Positions 33,576 through 41,415 of a stretch of DNA of 64,000 nt are shown piece after piece (position 1 is the stretch's first letter; every line of letters begins with the position of its first letter). The position numbers and the translations under genes are program-made. The stretch is from an uncultured Eubacteriales bacterium. GTDB lineage: Bacteria > Bacillota > Clostridia > Christensenellales > Aristaeellaceae. The DNA lies in contig CADBZH010000001.1 in NCBI GenBank assembly GCA_902799045.1, positions 1-64,000 on the forward strand, read 5' to 3'. Under the pieces are notes generated by a model. It made no database searches and was not told where the DNA came from. It saw nothing but the letters and a program-made list of their open reading frames with translations.

Positions 33576-35768
33576 TCATGGCTCGTCGCTGTCCAGCCTC
33601 TGGCGGGCCACCAGCCCGGCGAAGGCGCCCCGCTTCGCGATCAGCTGGTCGTAGGTGCCCTCCTCGATGATCGCGCCCTTGTCCATCACCAGGATGCGGT
33701 CGCAGTTGCGGATGGTGGACAGGCGGTGGGCGATCACGATGCGTGTGCAGCGCAGGCGGTCCAGCGCCTCGGACACCTGCTTCTGGGTCACGTTGTCCAG
33801 CGCGCTGGTGGCCTCGTCCAGGATCAGCACGCGGGGCTTCGGGGCGATGGCGCGGGCGATCAGCAGGCGCTGCTTCTGGCCGCCGGAGATGCCGCCCTGG
33901 CCCTCGGAGATCATCGTCTGCATGCCCATGGGCATGTCGCGGATGTCCTGGGCGATGCCCGCCGTCTCCGCGGCCTCCCAGGCCTCGTCCAGCGTCAGCC
34001 AGGGCGCGGACAGCGTGATGTTGGAGAAGATGTCGCCCTGCATCAGCTGGCCGTTCTGGATGACCACACCCAGGTTGCGGCGCAGGGACCGGGGATCGAG
34101 GCTTTGCAGGTCGCGTCCGTCGAAGAGCACGGAGCCCCGCTGCGGCTTTTCAAAGCCCAGCAGCAGCCGCACCAGCGTACTCTTCCCGCAGCCCGTTCGG
34201 CCCACGATGGCCACGTATTCCCCGGCCTGGACGTGCAGCGACAGGTCGGTCAGCACGTCGGGCGTATCCGGATCATAGTGGAAGGTGACGTGGCTCATCT
34301 CGACGCTGCCGGAGATGCGGTTCACCTGCTCGCGGCCGGCGGTGATCTCCGGCTCGCTCTTGAGGATCGGCTCGGCCATTTCCAGGATCGGCCGGATCGA
34401 CGCCACGGACACGGCGATGCTCGACAGCGCCGTGAACGCGCCCATCACGCGGCCGTAGGCGGCGGTGAAGCCATAGTACTGGCTGGGGCTGACGCCGGAG
34501 CGCACGGCCAGGTAGTACAGCGCGATGCTGCCCACCAGCGATATGCCCAGGTTGATCACGCTGCTCAGCTTGATGAACGCTGGGGGATTGTACTCCAGCT
34601 CGGTGTTCTGGCTGTACAGCCGCGCCCAGCGGGCGAACGCGCGCTTTTCCGAGCCGGACAGCTTGATCTTCTGGATGCCGCTCACCATGGCGTAGCTCAT
34701 GCCGCTTTCCTTGGCCGCCAGGTTCATCTTCTGGCGGGTGATGCGAATCTGGGCCAGCGAGGTGATGAGGCCCGTGAGCACGGTGGCGAGGATGATCGCA
34801 AGGCTGGGCCACACCAGAAGCGGCGCGAAGCGAAAGATCTCCCCGACGTAGATCAGCGAGAGCAGGCTGGTCAGCCCCGTGGACATCAGCGTGCTGAGCA
34901 TCATGTCGCACAGGGAGCTGACGGATTCCGCGCGGCTGGACAGCTCGCCGGAGGAAAACCTGCGGAAGAAGCTGACCGGCAGCGACAGGACGCGGATCAT
35001 CACCGAGGATTCCACGGCCAGGGACGTCTTGGTGTTGAGGCGCTCCGTCAGCAGGTCGCTCACCACGTTGATCAGCTCCGACGCCACGGCGGCGCACAGC
35101 AGGAATATCGCCATGCCCGCCAGCATCGAGGTGCTCCTGCTCTCCAGCACCGGGCCGGTGATGGCCTGGTACACCCGCGGCTCGATCAGGCCCACCAGCG
35201 TCACGGCCAGCGTGGCCAGCACGATCAGCAGCAGGTCGCCCAGCGAGATGCTCTTCTTCATGTACAGGAGCAGATCCGGGATGCCCAGCTTTTTCATCGG
35301 CAGGGGCAGGTAAAAGCAGATGGCCTCCCGGTCCAGCCGCTGCGCCGTCTTGCGGTTGACCCGCACCCGCGCGCCGGTTTCGGGATCGCGGAAGGAATAG
35401 CCGTGCAGCGTGCCGGGCAGCAGGGCTACCGCCGCGCCGCTCTCCTTCAGGAACCCCAGCATCGGGCCGTAGGCGTTCCTGTACCAATTATCCTCCAGCG
35501 CCACGTCGCGCATCATCATGCCCAGCGGGCGCAGGGCATACTCCAGCTGCGCGTTCACGTCCCGGACGTCCTCCGGGATACTCGCGGGCTTTTGGTGGTA
35601 GTATTTCAAAATCTCGTCCAGCGCTTCGTGGGCAACCAGGCGCTCGTCCCTGAGGCGCGTGGCGATCCGGCTGCCCAGCACCGACCCTGCGACCTGTTCG
35701 AAGGCGTCCTCGAAGGTGTCCTCGTCGTGCTCCATGCGCTGCCTGATCTGTTCATCGAACCAACCCAA
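33576..35768 (-). CDS. NHLP/NHLM-type export ABC transporter (permease-ATPase)
   Basis: A 730-residue fused half-transporter. The N-terminal ~150 residues (DEQIRQRMEHDEDTFEDAFEQ...) are soluble and precede six helices (~residues 170-440, starting LGDLLLIVLATLAVTLVGLI). The ATPase has Walker A GRTGCGKST, signature ISGGQKQR, Walker B VLILDEATSALD and H-loop IAHRLS. The architecture matches the ATP-binding component of NHLP (nitrile-hydratase-leader peptide) bacteriocin export systems. The TTG at 35768 has AAAGGAG seven bases upstream. No C39 domain is present here; the partner at 35914 carries it. Confidence 0.88.
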   Translation of the reverse strand: MGWFDEQIRQRMEHDEDTFEDAFEQVAGSVLGSRIATRLRDERLVAHEALDEILKYYHQKPASIPEDVRDVNAQLEYALRPLGMMMRDVALEDNWYRNAYGPMLGFLKESGAAVALLPGTLHGYSFRDPETGARVRVNRKTAQRLDREAICFYLPLPMKKLGIPDLLLYMKKSISLGDLLLIVLATLAVTLVGLIEPRVYQAITGPVLESRSTSMLAGMAIFLLCAAVASELINVVSDLLTERLNTKTSLAVESSVMIRVLSLPVSFFRRFSSGELSSRAESVSSLCDMMLSTLMSTGLTSLLSLIYVGEIFRFAPLLVWPSLAIILATVLTGLITSLAQIRITRQKMNLAAKESGMSYAMVSGIQKIKLSGSEKRAFARWARLYSQNTELEYNPPAFIKLSSVINLGISLVGSIALYYLAVRSGVSPSQYYGFTAAYGRVMGAFTALSSIAVSVASIRPILEMAEPILKSEPEITAGREQVNRISGSVEMSHVTFHYDPDTPDVLTDLSLHVQAGEYVAIVGRTGCGKSTLVRLLLGFEKPQRGSVLFDGRDLQSLDPRSLRRNLGVVIQNGQLMQGDIFSNITLSAPWLTLDEAWEAAETAGIAQDIRDMPMGMQTMISEGQGGISGGQKQRLLIARAIAPKPRVLILDEATSALDNVTQKQVSEALDRLRCTRIVIAHRLSTIRNCDRILVMDKGAIIEEGTYDQLIAKRGAFAGLVARQRLDSDEP

Positions 35769-35793
35769 GGGCTTTCTCCTTTCAGTCGAAACA

Positions 35794-35838
35794 GGGAGTA
35801 GGGAGTAGGGAGTAGGGAGTAGGGATAGTGGCTGCCGC
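35794..35838. repeat. Heptamer repeat with conserved tail, second copy
   Basis: Four perfect GGGAGTA units (35794-35821) followed by GGGATAGTGGCTGCCGC, the same tail as at 158-174. It sits between the two ABC exporter genes, 26 bases upstream of the TTG start of the second one, close to its ribosome site. Confidence 0.9.
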
Positions 35839-35913
35839 GTTTTTCCATAGGGGGAAGATGATTGGGGCGCCGCGCAAGTCTCCCCGGCACGCTCAACGCC
35901 TCACTCCTGACTT

Positions 35914-38094
35914 CTATTCACTCGTCACCAGTTCGGCATACGCGCCGCCCCGGGCGTACAGCTCCCGATGCGTCCCCTGCTCCACGACCTCGCCCTTGTC
36001 CAGCACGATGATCTGGTCGCAGTCGCGGATGGTGGAGAGGCGGTGAGCGATGACGATGGCGGTGATGCCGCGATCCTGGATGGCCTTGACGACTTCGTAT
36101 TCGGTCCTGGCGTCCAGGGCGCTGGTGGCCTCGTCCAGGATGATGATGGACGGGTCCTGCGCCAGCACGCGGGCGATCTCCAGCCGCTGGCGCTGGCCGC
36201 CGGACAGATCCTTGCCGTTCTCGGTGAGCATGCCCTGGTAGCCGCCCGGGCGCTGGAGGATGTCGTCATGCAGCTGGGCGTCCCGGGCCGCGAGGATGAC
36301 CTCGAAATCCTCGATGGAATCGTCCCACATGCGGATGTTGTTGGCGATGGTGTCCTCGAAGAGGATGATGTCCTGGTCCACCACGGCCAGCGAGCCGGTG
36401 AACACGGGGCGGGGGATATCGGCGATGGGCTTGCCGTCGAACAGGATCTCGCCGCTCCACGGGTTGTAGAGGCCGGAGATCAGCTTGCTCAGCGTGCTCT
36501 TGCCGCAGCCGCTGGCGCCGACGATGGCCACGCGCTCGCCGGAGCGGATCGTCAGGTTGAAATCCTGAATGACGGGCTTGCCCAGCGGGGAATAGCCGAA
36601 GGTGACGTGCTTCAGCTCCACGCCGCCCTTGAGCTTGGCGCAGTCCGTGTCCTTCGAAAGGGGCTCAAAGCGCACGTTCGCGTCGGAGGGATACTGCATC
36701 ACGTCCTCCACGCGCTCCATCTCCGTGCGCATCTCCTGGATGGTCTGCCCCGCGCCGATCAGCGTCTTGGCGGGGCCGGTGAAGGCGCTCAGGAAGCCCT
36801 GGAACAGCGCGATGGCGCCCAGCGTGAAACGGCCCTGCATGACCAGGTGCACGCCCACGAACAGCACCATGTAGTTCGCGGCGACGTTGATCAGCGAGGG
36901 GATCACGCCGACCCGGGCGTTCATCCGCGCGTACTTCACGTGCTGGGCGTTCACGGAGGCCTGATAGCCGGCCCACTTGCGGAAGAAGCCGTTTTCCGAG
37001 CCGCTGGCCTTGATGGTCTCGGTCATGCTGATGCCCGCGAGGGTGGCCGAGGCCAGCTTGCCCTCGTCCCGCACCTGGACGCGCGTCAGGTTCACCCGCT
37101 GATAGCTCATGTACTGGGCCACCAGCACGTCCGCCAGCAGAGAAACCAGGCCGATCGCGGTCAGGATCAGGCTCTGGCGGATCATCAGCACCAGATAGAA
37201 CACCATCATGATCGTGTTCAGCGTCAGCGGCGCGATGGTCTGCACCAGCGTGCTGGCGATCGAGGCGTTCGTAGCCTTGCGCTGCAGGATATCGCCGGCC
37301 AGGCGCTGGGAGAAGAAATCCATCGGCAGGCCCAGCACCTTCCACATGAAGCTCGTGCTGCCCACCACGGCCAGCTTGCCGTTGATCTTCAGCGAATACA
37401 CCGTCCGCGCCCATTCCACGATCAGCTGCAGCGCGCACAGCAGCCCCGTCAGCGCGATGAACGGATGCAGCCAGCCGGGGCTCCTGCCGCTGAGCAGCCG
37501 GTCGTAGAACACCCGCGACAGGGCGGGGTTGATGACCTGGAACAGGTAGGAGATGACGGTGGTCAGCGCCACGAACACCGCCGCGGCCCCCGCGCCCTTC
37601 AGGCGGCGGTTGGCGAATTCCAGCGTGCTCTTGCGCTTGCCGGAGGGGGCGAAGGCCTCCGTCGGCTTCAGCGTGATGACGACGCCGGTGAAGGCCTGGT
37701 CGAACTGCTCCATGGACACCTTCACGATGCCCCGCGCCGGATCGTTCAGCACGGCTTTGCCGCCGCGGAAGCCGTCCAGCACCACGAAGTGATCGAACTC
37801 CCAGTGGATGATGCAGGGGAAGGTGGCATTTTCCAAAAGCGCGTCCAGCTCCATGCGATAGCCGTGCGCCTCGAAGCCATAGTGCCTCGCGGCCAGTATG
37901 AGGTTTTTCGCGTTGGAGCCGTCGCGGGACACGCCGCAATCCTTGCGCGCCACCTCCAGCGGCACCCACTTCTGATACCAGGCCATCACCATGGCCAGGC
38001 AGGCCGCGCCGCACTCCAGCGCCTCCATCTGCATCACGATGGGCACCCGCGCGACGCCCTTATTCAGCGGTTGTTTGACCTTGACGGAAGGCAA
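35914..38094 (-). CDS. C39-peptidase ABC exporter of the NHLP/NHLM type
   Basis: A ~726-residue exporter. The N-terminal peptidase C39 domain (~1-145) has the catalytic Cys in QMEALECGAAC (C28), the His in FDHFVVLDGF and the Asp in LNDPARG. This protease cuts leader peptides after double Gly. Six helices follow (~165-430), then an ATPase with GASGCGKST, LSGGQRQR, IIILDEATSALD and IAHRLS. The TTG at 38094 is preferred because GGAGG lies eight bases upstream; a GTG at 38103 abuts the site. The substrate is probably the Gly-Gly leader protein encoded at 38638. Confidence 0.9.
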   Translation of the reverse strand: MPSVKVKQPLNKGVARVPIVMQMEALECGAACLAMVMAWYQKWVPLEVARKDCGVSRDGSNAKNLILAARHYGFEAHGYRMELDALLENATFPCIIHWEFDHFVVLDGFRGGKAVLNDPARGIVKVSMEQFDQAFTGVVITLKPTEAFAPSGKRKSTLEFANRRLKGAGAAAVFVALTTVISYLFQVINPALSRVFYDRLLSGRSPGWLHPFIALTGLLCALQLIVEWARTVYSLKINGKLAVVGSTSFMWKVLGLPMDFFSQRLAGDILQRKATNASIASTLVQTIAPLTLNTIMMVFYLVLMIRQSLILTAIGLVSLLADVLVAQYMSYQRVNLTRVQVRDEGKLASATLAGISMTETIKASGSENGFFRKWAGYQASVNAQHVKYARMNARVGVIPSLINVAANYMVLFVGVHLVMQGRFTLGAIALFQGFLSAFTGPAKTLIGAGQTIQEMRTEMERVEDVMQYPSDANVRFEPLSKDTDCAKLKGGVELKHVTFGYSPLGKPVIQDFNLTIRSGERVAIVGASGCGKSTLSKLISGLYNPWSGEILFDGKPIADIPRPVFTGSLAVVDQDIILFEDTIANNIRMWDDSIEDFEVILAARDAQLHDDILQRPGGYQGMLTENGKDLSGGQRQRLEIARVLAQDPSIIILDEATSALDARTEYEVVKAIQDRGITAIVIAHRLSTIRDCDQIIVLDKGEVVEQGTHRELYARGGAYAELVTSE

Positions 38095-38109
38095 AGCGTC
38101 CACCTCCCG

Positions 38110-38541
38110 TCAGTTCAGCAGGAAGCTGATGGGGCTGAGGGTCTCGGTGACGATCTGCGCGTCGTACAGCCCCTCGGGCAGGGGCTCGCCGCCGTCGTTC
38201 AGCGACGCCGTGACGCGCAGGACGCCGTCGGCCTCGTAGACGTAGTCCACGCGCCCGGTCTGCCCGGCCAGTCGCACGGGCATGCCCTCGCGGATGTCCG
38301 AGCCTTCCTCCGTGGCCAGCTCCATCACGATGGGGGCGCCCGCCCCGCCGACCGCGGCCCTGGCGGCGACGGTGTCCTCCACCTTCACCAGGGCGGAGGC
38401 CGCCAGCAGGCCTGCCAGCAGCACGATCACCGCGGCCAGCACCGTCCAGATGCCGGGGTTGGTCACCTGCATGTAGTCCTGCAGCTGCTCCGGGGAAGCG
38501 ATCCGCTCCACGTTCTTGTTCCTGAAAAGACGGCTCTGCAT
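38110..38541 (-). CDS. Miniature NHLP-system HlyD-like secretion protein
   Basis: A 143-residue protein. Its start (LFRNKNVERIASPEQLQDYMQVTNPGIW) is the hallmark of NHLP-system HlyD proteins, followed by one helix (TVLAAVIVLLAGLLAASALV) and a small beta-barrel segment (IREGMPVRLAGQTGRVDYVYEADGVLRVTASL). The lipoyl and coiled-coil hairpin parts of full-length members are missing, though the reading frame is intact and the C-terminus (FLLN) is natural-looking. GGAGG is seven bases before the ATG. It lies between the precursor gene and the C39 exporter. Confidence 0.8.
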   Translation of the reverse strand: MQSRLFRNKNVERIASPEQLQDYMQVTNPGIWTVLAAVIVLLAGLLAASALVKVEDTVAARAAVGGAGAPIVMELATEEGSDIREGMPVRLAGQTGRVDYVYEADGVLRVTASLNDGGEPLPEGLYDAQIVTETLSPISFLLN

Positions 38542-38637
38542 CGATATGCCTCCGTGTCAATGGTTTTTATACACCAACAGGTGGCGAGGCTTTCGCCCCG
38601 CCACGAATGAGTGGGTGGATGGATTGGACGGCCCGGC

Positions 38638-38931
38638 TCAGAAGCGCACGTACTTGGCGTCCACGTAGCCGTACTTGTCGTTGGCGGGAGAGTAGGCCAG
38701 CAGGTAGCCCTTCTCCATGAAGCTGTTGTTGACCTTGATGCTGTCGCCGTTCTTGTACTTGATGGACATGAACGCGCCGCCGGCGGTCTTCTGCATCACC
38801 AGGTAGGTGCCCTTGGGGACGCTCACGGTGGCGGTGACAAAGTTCTTCAGGTTATGGACCTCATCGTTCCTCTTGCCGCCCGCAACCTCTTCCAGTTCTT
38901 CCAGATTCAGCTCGTTGATCTCGTTGCTCAT
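38638..38931 (-). CDS. Double-glycine leader protein with SH3-like core
   Basis: A 97-residue probable export substrate. The leader MSNEINELNLEELEEVAGG (1-19) is a textbook Gly-Gly bacteriocin-type leader (LxxEELExVxGG). The 78-residue core has no Cys, and ends GYVDAKYVRF. Its strands (ATVSVPKGTYLVMQ, FMSIKYKNGDSIKV, GYLLAYSPANDKYGYVDAKY) resemble a single bacterial SH3 domain like those encoded at 27431. The ATG at 38931 has AAGGAGG eight bases upstream. The core is large for a bacteriocin and without lanthionine- or thiazole-forming residues, so a folded wall-binding protein is likelier than a modified peptide. Confidence 0.82.
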   Translation of the reverse strand: MSNEINELNLEELEEVAGGKRNDEVHNLKNFVTATVSVPKGTYLVMQKTAGGAFMSIKYKNGDSIKVNNSFMEKGYLLAYSPANDKYGYVDAKYVRF

Positions 38932-38980
38932 CTTTATATCCTCCTTATGAATGATGGGGTTTTTGCTTGATTGCGGGTTC

Positions 38981-38989
38981 ATTATAGCA
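38981..38989 (-). promoter_or_regulatory. Extended -10 promoter of the peptide-export operon
   Basis: On the minus strand TGCTATAAT (38989-38981) lies 49 bases before the precursor start; the -35 (TGGTTC) is weak, which is common for regulated promoters. Confidence 0.6.
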
Positions 38990-39018
38990 TGGCTTTTGTC
39001 ACAGAACCATCACACACC

Positions 39019-39048
39019 CCAAAATGCCCCAGAAGCGTCACATTTTGG
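39019..39048. promoter_or_regulatory. Inverted repeat in the divergent control region
   Basis: CCAAAATG (39019-39026) and CATTTTGG (39041-39048), 22 bp centre to centre, lie between the divergent promoters of the precursor and of the GGDEF gene. Candidate operator for either transcript. Confidence 0.5.
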
Positions 39049-39090
39049 CGGATGTTGGATGGGAAATGCCGCAAATCCGCCGCATACCCC

Positions 39091-39119
39091 TTGCCTTGCC
39101 GAAGGTTATCAAGTATAAT
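39091..39119 (+). promoter_or_regulatory. Promoter of the GGDEF fusion gene
   Basis: TTGCCT (39091-39096), 17-base spacer, TATAAT (39114-39119), 47 bases before the ATG at 39167. Confidence 0.75.
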
Positions 39120-39166
39120 GGAAGTGTTACGGCGACACACCGCATGGATGACGAGAGGAAACGCAG

Positions 39167-41074
39167 ATGAAGGGTAGCGAAAAGAAGCGCGTCGGCTTCG
39201 TGGTGGGAAATTACCACACGGATCACCCGAGCCGCCTGGTGCATATGATTTGGGAGCTGCTCCGGGACGAGGACGTGGAGCTGCAGGTCTTTCTGGGAAC
39301 GGAGAGCGCCAGCTTCATCCACGACTTTGCCATGCGCTCCAGCAGGTTTGACTACCAGTATGCCTCCCTGTGCGGGTATACGGAGTATGAGGACCTGGAC
39401 CTGCTCATCATCTCCGCCGGCACGCTCTCGATCTATCAGAACGCGATCCCGCTGGACGAATTCCTGCGCCACACGCCGGATATCCCGATGATCCTCACCG
39501 AGACGGATCGCCAGCCGAAGGCCGGCATCAGCCTGATCGCGGACAATGAACAGGGCCTGGCCAGCTGCGTGGAGCACCTGATCACCGCCCACGGCCTGAC
39601 GCGCATCGGCTTCATAGCCGGGCCGGAGAACAACAAGGACGCCGAGGAGCGCTTCGCGGGCTATCGCAACACGCTGGAGAAGCACGGCATTCCCTTCCGG
39701 GAAGAGTACGTCGTCACGGGCGACTATTCCGAGCACGTGGACAGGAGCGTGGAGCACCTGCTGGATCGCGCGCCGGAGCTTCAGGCCATCGCCTCCGCCA
39801 ACGACGAGATGACCGTGGCGATCTATCGCGTCTGCAAGGCGCGGGGCCTTGAGGTCGGCAGGGACATCGCCGTGACCGGCTTCGACGACATGCTCATGGC
39901 CTGCTACATGGACCCGCCCCTCACCACCGCGCGACAGGACTACGACGAGTTCTCCCGCCAGGCGGTGGACAGCGCCCTGCGCATGCTGCGCGGGGGAACG
40001 ACGGCCTCCCGGAGGATCGCGGTGCCGTTCATCCGGCGCTGCTCCTGCGGCTGCGCGCCCCAGGCGGACGCGGATCGGCCGGAGCAGGCCGACATGGTGC
40101 GCAACATGCAGCGCAGCCGCGAATACCAGCATAATTCGTGGATCGGCGCGCTGCTGAACCGCGAGATGCTGATGGAGGTGGACGAGCCGCAGCGCTTCTT
40201 CGCGTCCATCGGTGCCTGCATGGCCTATCTGGACACGCCCAGCTCCTACCTGCTGCTGTTCGATCATCCGCTGCGGGTCGAGCCGGGCACGATCCCGGAA
40301 TTCCCGGAGAAGATCTACGCCTGCATGCGGCAGGTGGGCAAGCACTATGATGGCTACGGCTGGGACGAGGCGCCGACGCTTTGGCGCGGGCAGCGCGATT
40401 CCGCGGATCGCCCCGGCGGCAACTTCATGACGTTTCTGCTGTTCGACGAGGAATACCAGTACGGCGTGCTGAACGTGGAGATCGAGCCGGACAAGATCGA
40501 CTTCTACTACATGCTGTCCCTGGACATCGGCAGCAGCCTGCGCTACATGGATATCTGGACGCGGCAGAAGAAGTATCGCGCCCAGCTGCAGGCCATGGCG
40601 CGCACGGACGAGCTGACCGGCCTGTACAACCGCGCCGGCCTCGTCAGTGCCCGCGAGAGCATGACGGCGGAGCGGCCGCGCGCCGCCGCGGTGATCATGG
40701 CGGACCTGGACCACCTGAAGCAGATCAACGACCGCTTCGGCCATCATGAGGGCGACATCGCCCTGCGCAGCGTGGCGGACATCCTCCGGCAGGTGCTGGG
40801 CGCGGGCCAGGTGATCGGGCGGATCGGCGGCGACGAGTTCCAGGCCTGCTTCGTGCAGCCCTCCGAGAAGGCGCTGAAGGAGCAGATCCGGCGGATCAAG
40901 GCGCGCTGCGACCGCTATAACGAGCAGTCGGAGCGCCCGTACTTCCTGGAGATTTCCCTGGGCTACGCCATCGGCACGGCCCAGACGCGCGAGGATTGGG
41001 AGGCCCTGGCCGCCCGGGCGGACGAAAAGCTCTACGAGGCCAAGAAGCAGCGCCGGGATTTCGTGATCCGGTGA
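39167..41074 (+). CDS. LacI-type sensor fused to GGDEF diguanylate cyclase
   Basis: A 635-residue protein. Residues ~5-290 form a periplasmic-binding-protein-like sensor of the LacI/GalR type (RVGFVVGNYHTDHPSRLVHMI, GLTRIGFIAGPENNKDAEERFAGYRNTL, AIASANDEMTVAIYRVCKARGLEVGRDIAVTGFDD), but no helix-turn-helix and no signal peptide are present, so it should sense a ligand in the cytoplasm. A ~170-residue middle domain follows, then GGDEF: TDELTGLYNRAGL, ADLDHLKQINDRFGHHEGD and GGDEF at 554-558. The RxxD inhibitory site is absent. It should make cyclic di-GMP, perhaps opposing the HD-GYP protein at 22523. Confidence 0.88.
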   Translation: MKGSEKKRVGFVVGNYHTDHPSRLVHMIWELLRDEDVELQVFLGTESASFIHDFAMRSSRFDYQYASLCGYTEYEDLDLLIISAGTLSIYQNAIPLDEFLRHTPDIPMILTETDRQPKAGISLIADNEQGLASCVEHLITAHGLTRIGFIAGPENNKDAEERFAGYRNTLEKHGIPFREEYVVTGDYSEHVDRSVEHLLDRAPELQAIASANDEMTVAIYRVCKARGLEVGRDIAVTGFDDMLMACYMDPPLTTARQDYDEFSRQAVDSALRMLRGGTTASRRIAVPFIRRCSCGCAPQADADRPEQADMVRNMQRSREYQHNSWIGALLNREMLMEVDEPQRFFASIGACMAYLDTPSSYLLLFDHPLRVEPGTIPEFPEKIYACMRQVGKHYDGYGWDEAPTLWRGQRDSADRPGGNFMTFLLFDEEYQYGVLNVEIEPDKIDFYYMLSLDIGSSLRYMDIWTRQKKYRAQLQAMARTDELTGLYNRAGLVSARESMTAERPRAAAVIMADLDHLKQINDRFGHHEGDIALRSVADILRQVLGAGQVIGRIGGDEFQACFVQPSEKALKEQIRRIKARCDRYNEQSERPYFLEISLGYAIGTAQTREDWEALAARADEKLYEAKKQRRDFVIR

Positions 41075-41115
41075 ACGAAACGGGCTGTCTCAAGACGAAC
41101 GGCTTGCACAATACA

Positions 41116-41240
41116 GGCGCTTCCCGGAAAGCTGAGGGATTGGTATAACGTGGTTTGTTGACGATGCGACCAGATCCTTCGCTTTGCTCGGGATGACAGG
41201 ACTTCGATGCGCTGTCATCCTGAGCGAAGCGAAGGATCTG
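41116..41240. repeat. Palindromic composite element, copy 4 (right end missing)
   Basis: The left end CTTCCCGGAAAGCTGAGGGA and the segment TTGGTATAACGTGGTTTGTTGA match copy 1. The core is an inverted repeat 41171-41199/41212-41240 with a few mismatches. The right flank beyond 41240 does not match the family. The 340-base region 41075-41415 otherwise holds only the next promoter. Confidence 0.7.
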
Positions 41241-41323
41241 TCTGGTTTTGCTTTTTGAAACATTCCCTTTTCCTTTGGCAGATCGCACACCCGGTTAAAA
41301 ATGTGTTTGCTTGTGAAAGATGA

Positions 41324-41352
41324 TTGCAATAGTCGGAATTATGTGTTATGAT
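41324..41352 (+). promoter_or_regulatory. Promoter of the amino acid ABC importer operon
   Basis: TTGCAA (41324-41329), 17 bases, TATGAT (41347-41352). In the leader, ACCCTCC-TG-GGAGGGT (41387-41402) is a small hairpin just before the ribosome site GGGGAGG. Confidence 0.75.
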
Positions 41353-41415
41353 GGGGCCACGTTCAAGGACGTAAATATTGAGCAAGACCCTCCTGGGAGG
41401 GTTGGGGAGGCAACC

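Noticed and set aside
38110..38541. Short HlyD considered a pseudogene fragment
   Set aside because: It has a good ribosome site, a full N-terminal signature and a continuous frame to a stop located 16 bases before the next start, with no leftover HlyD sequence downstream.
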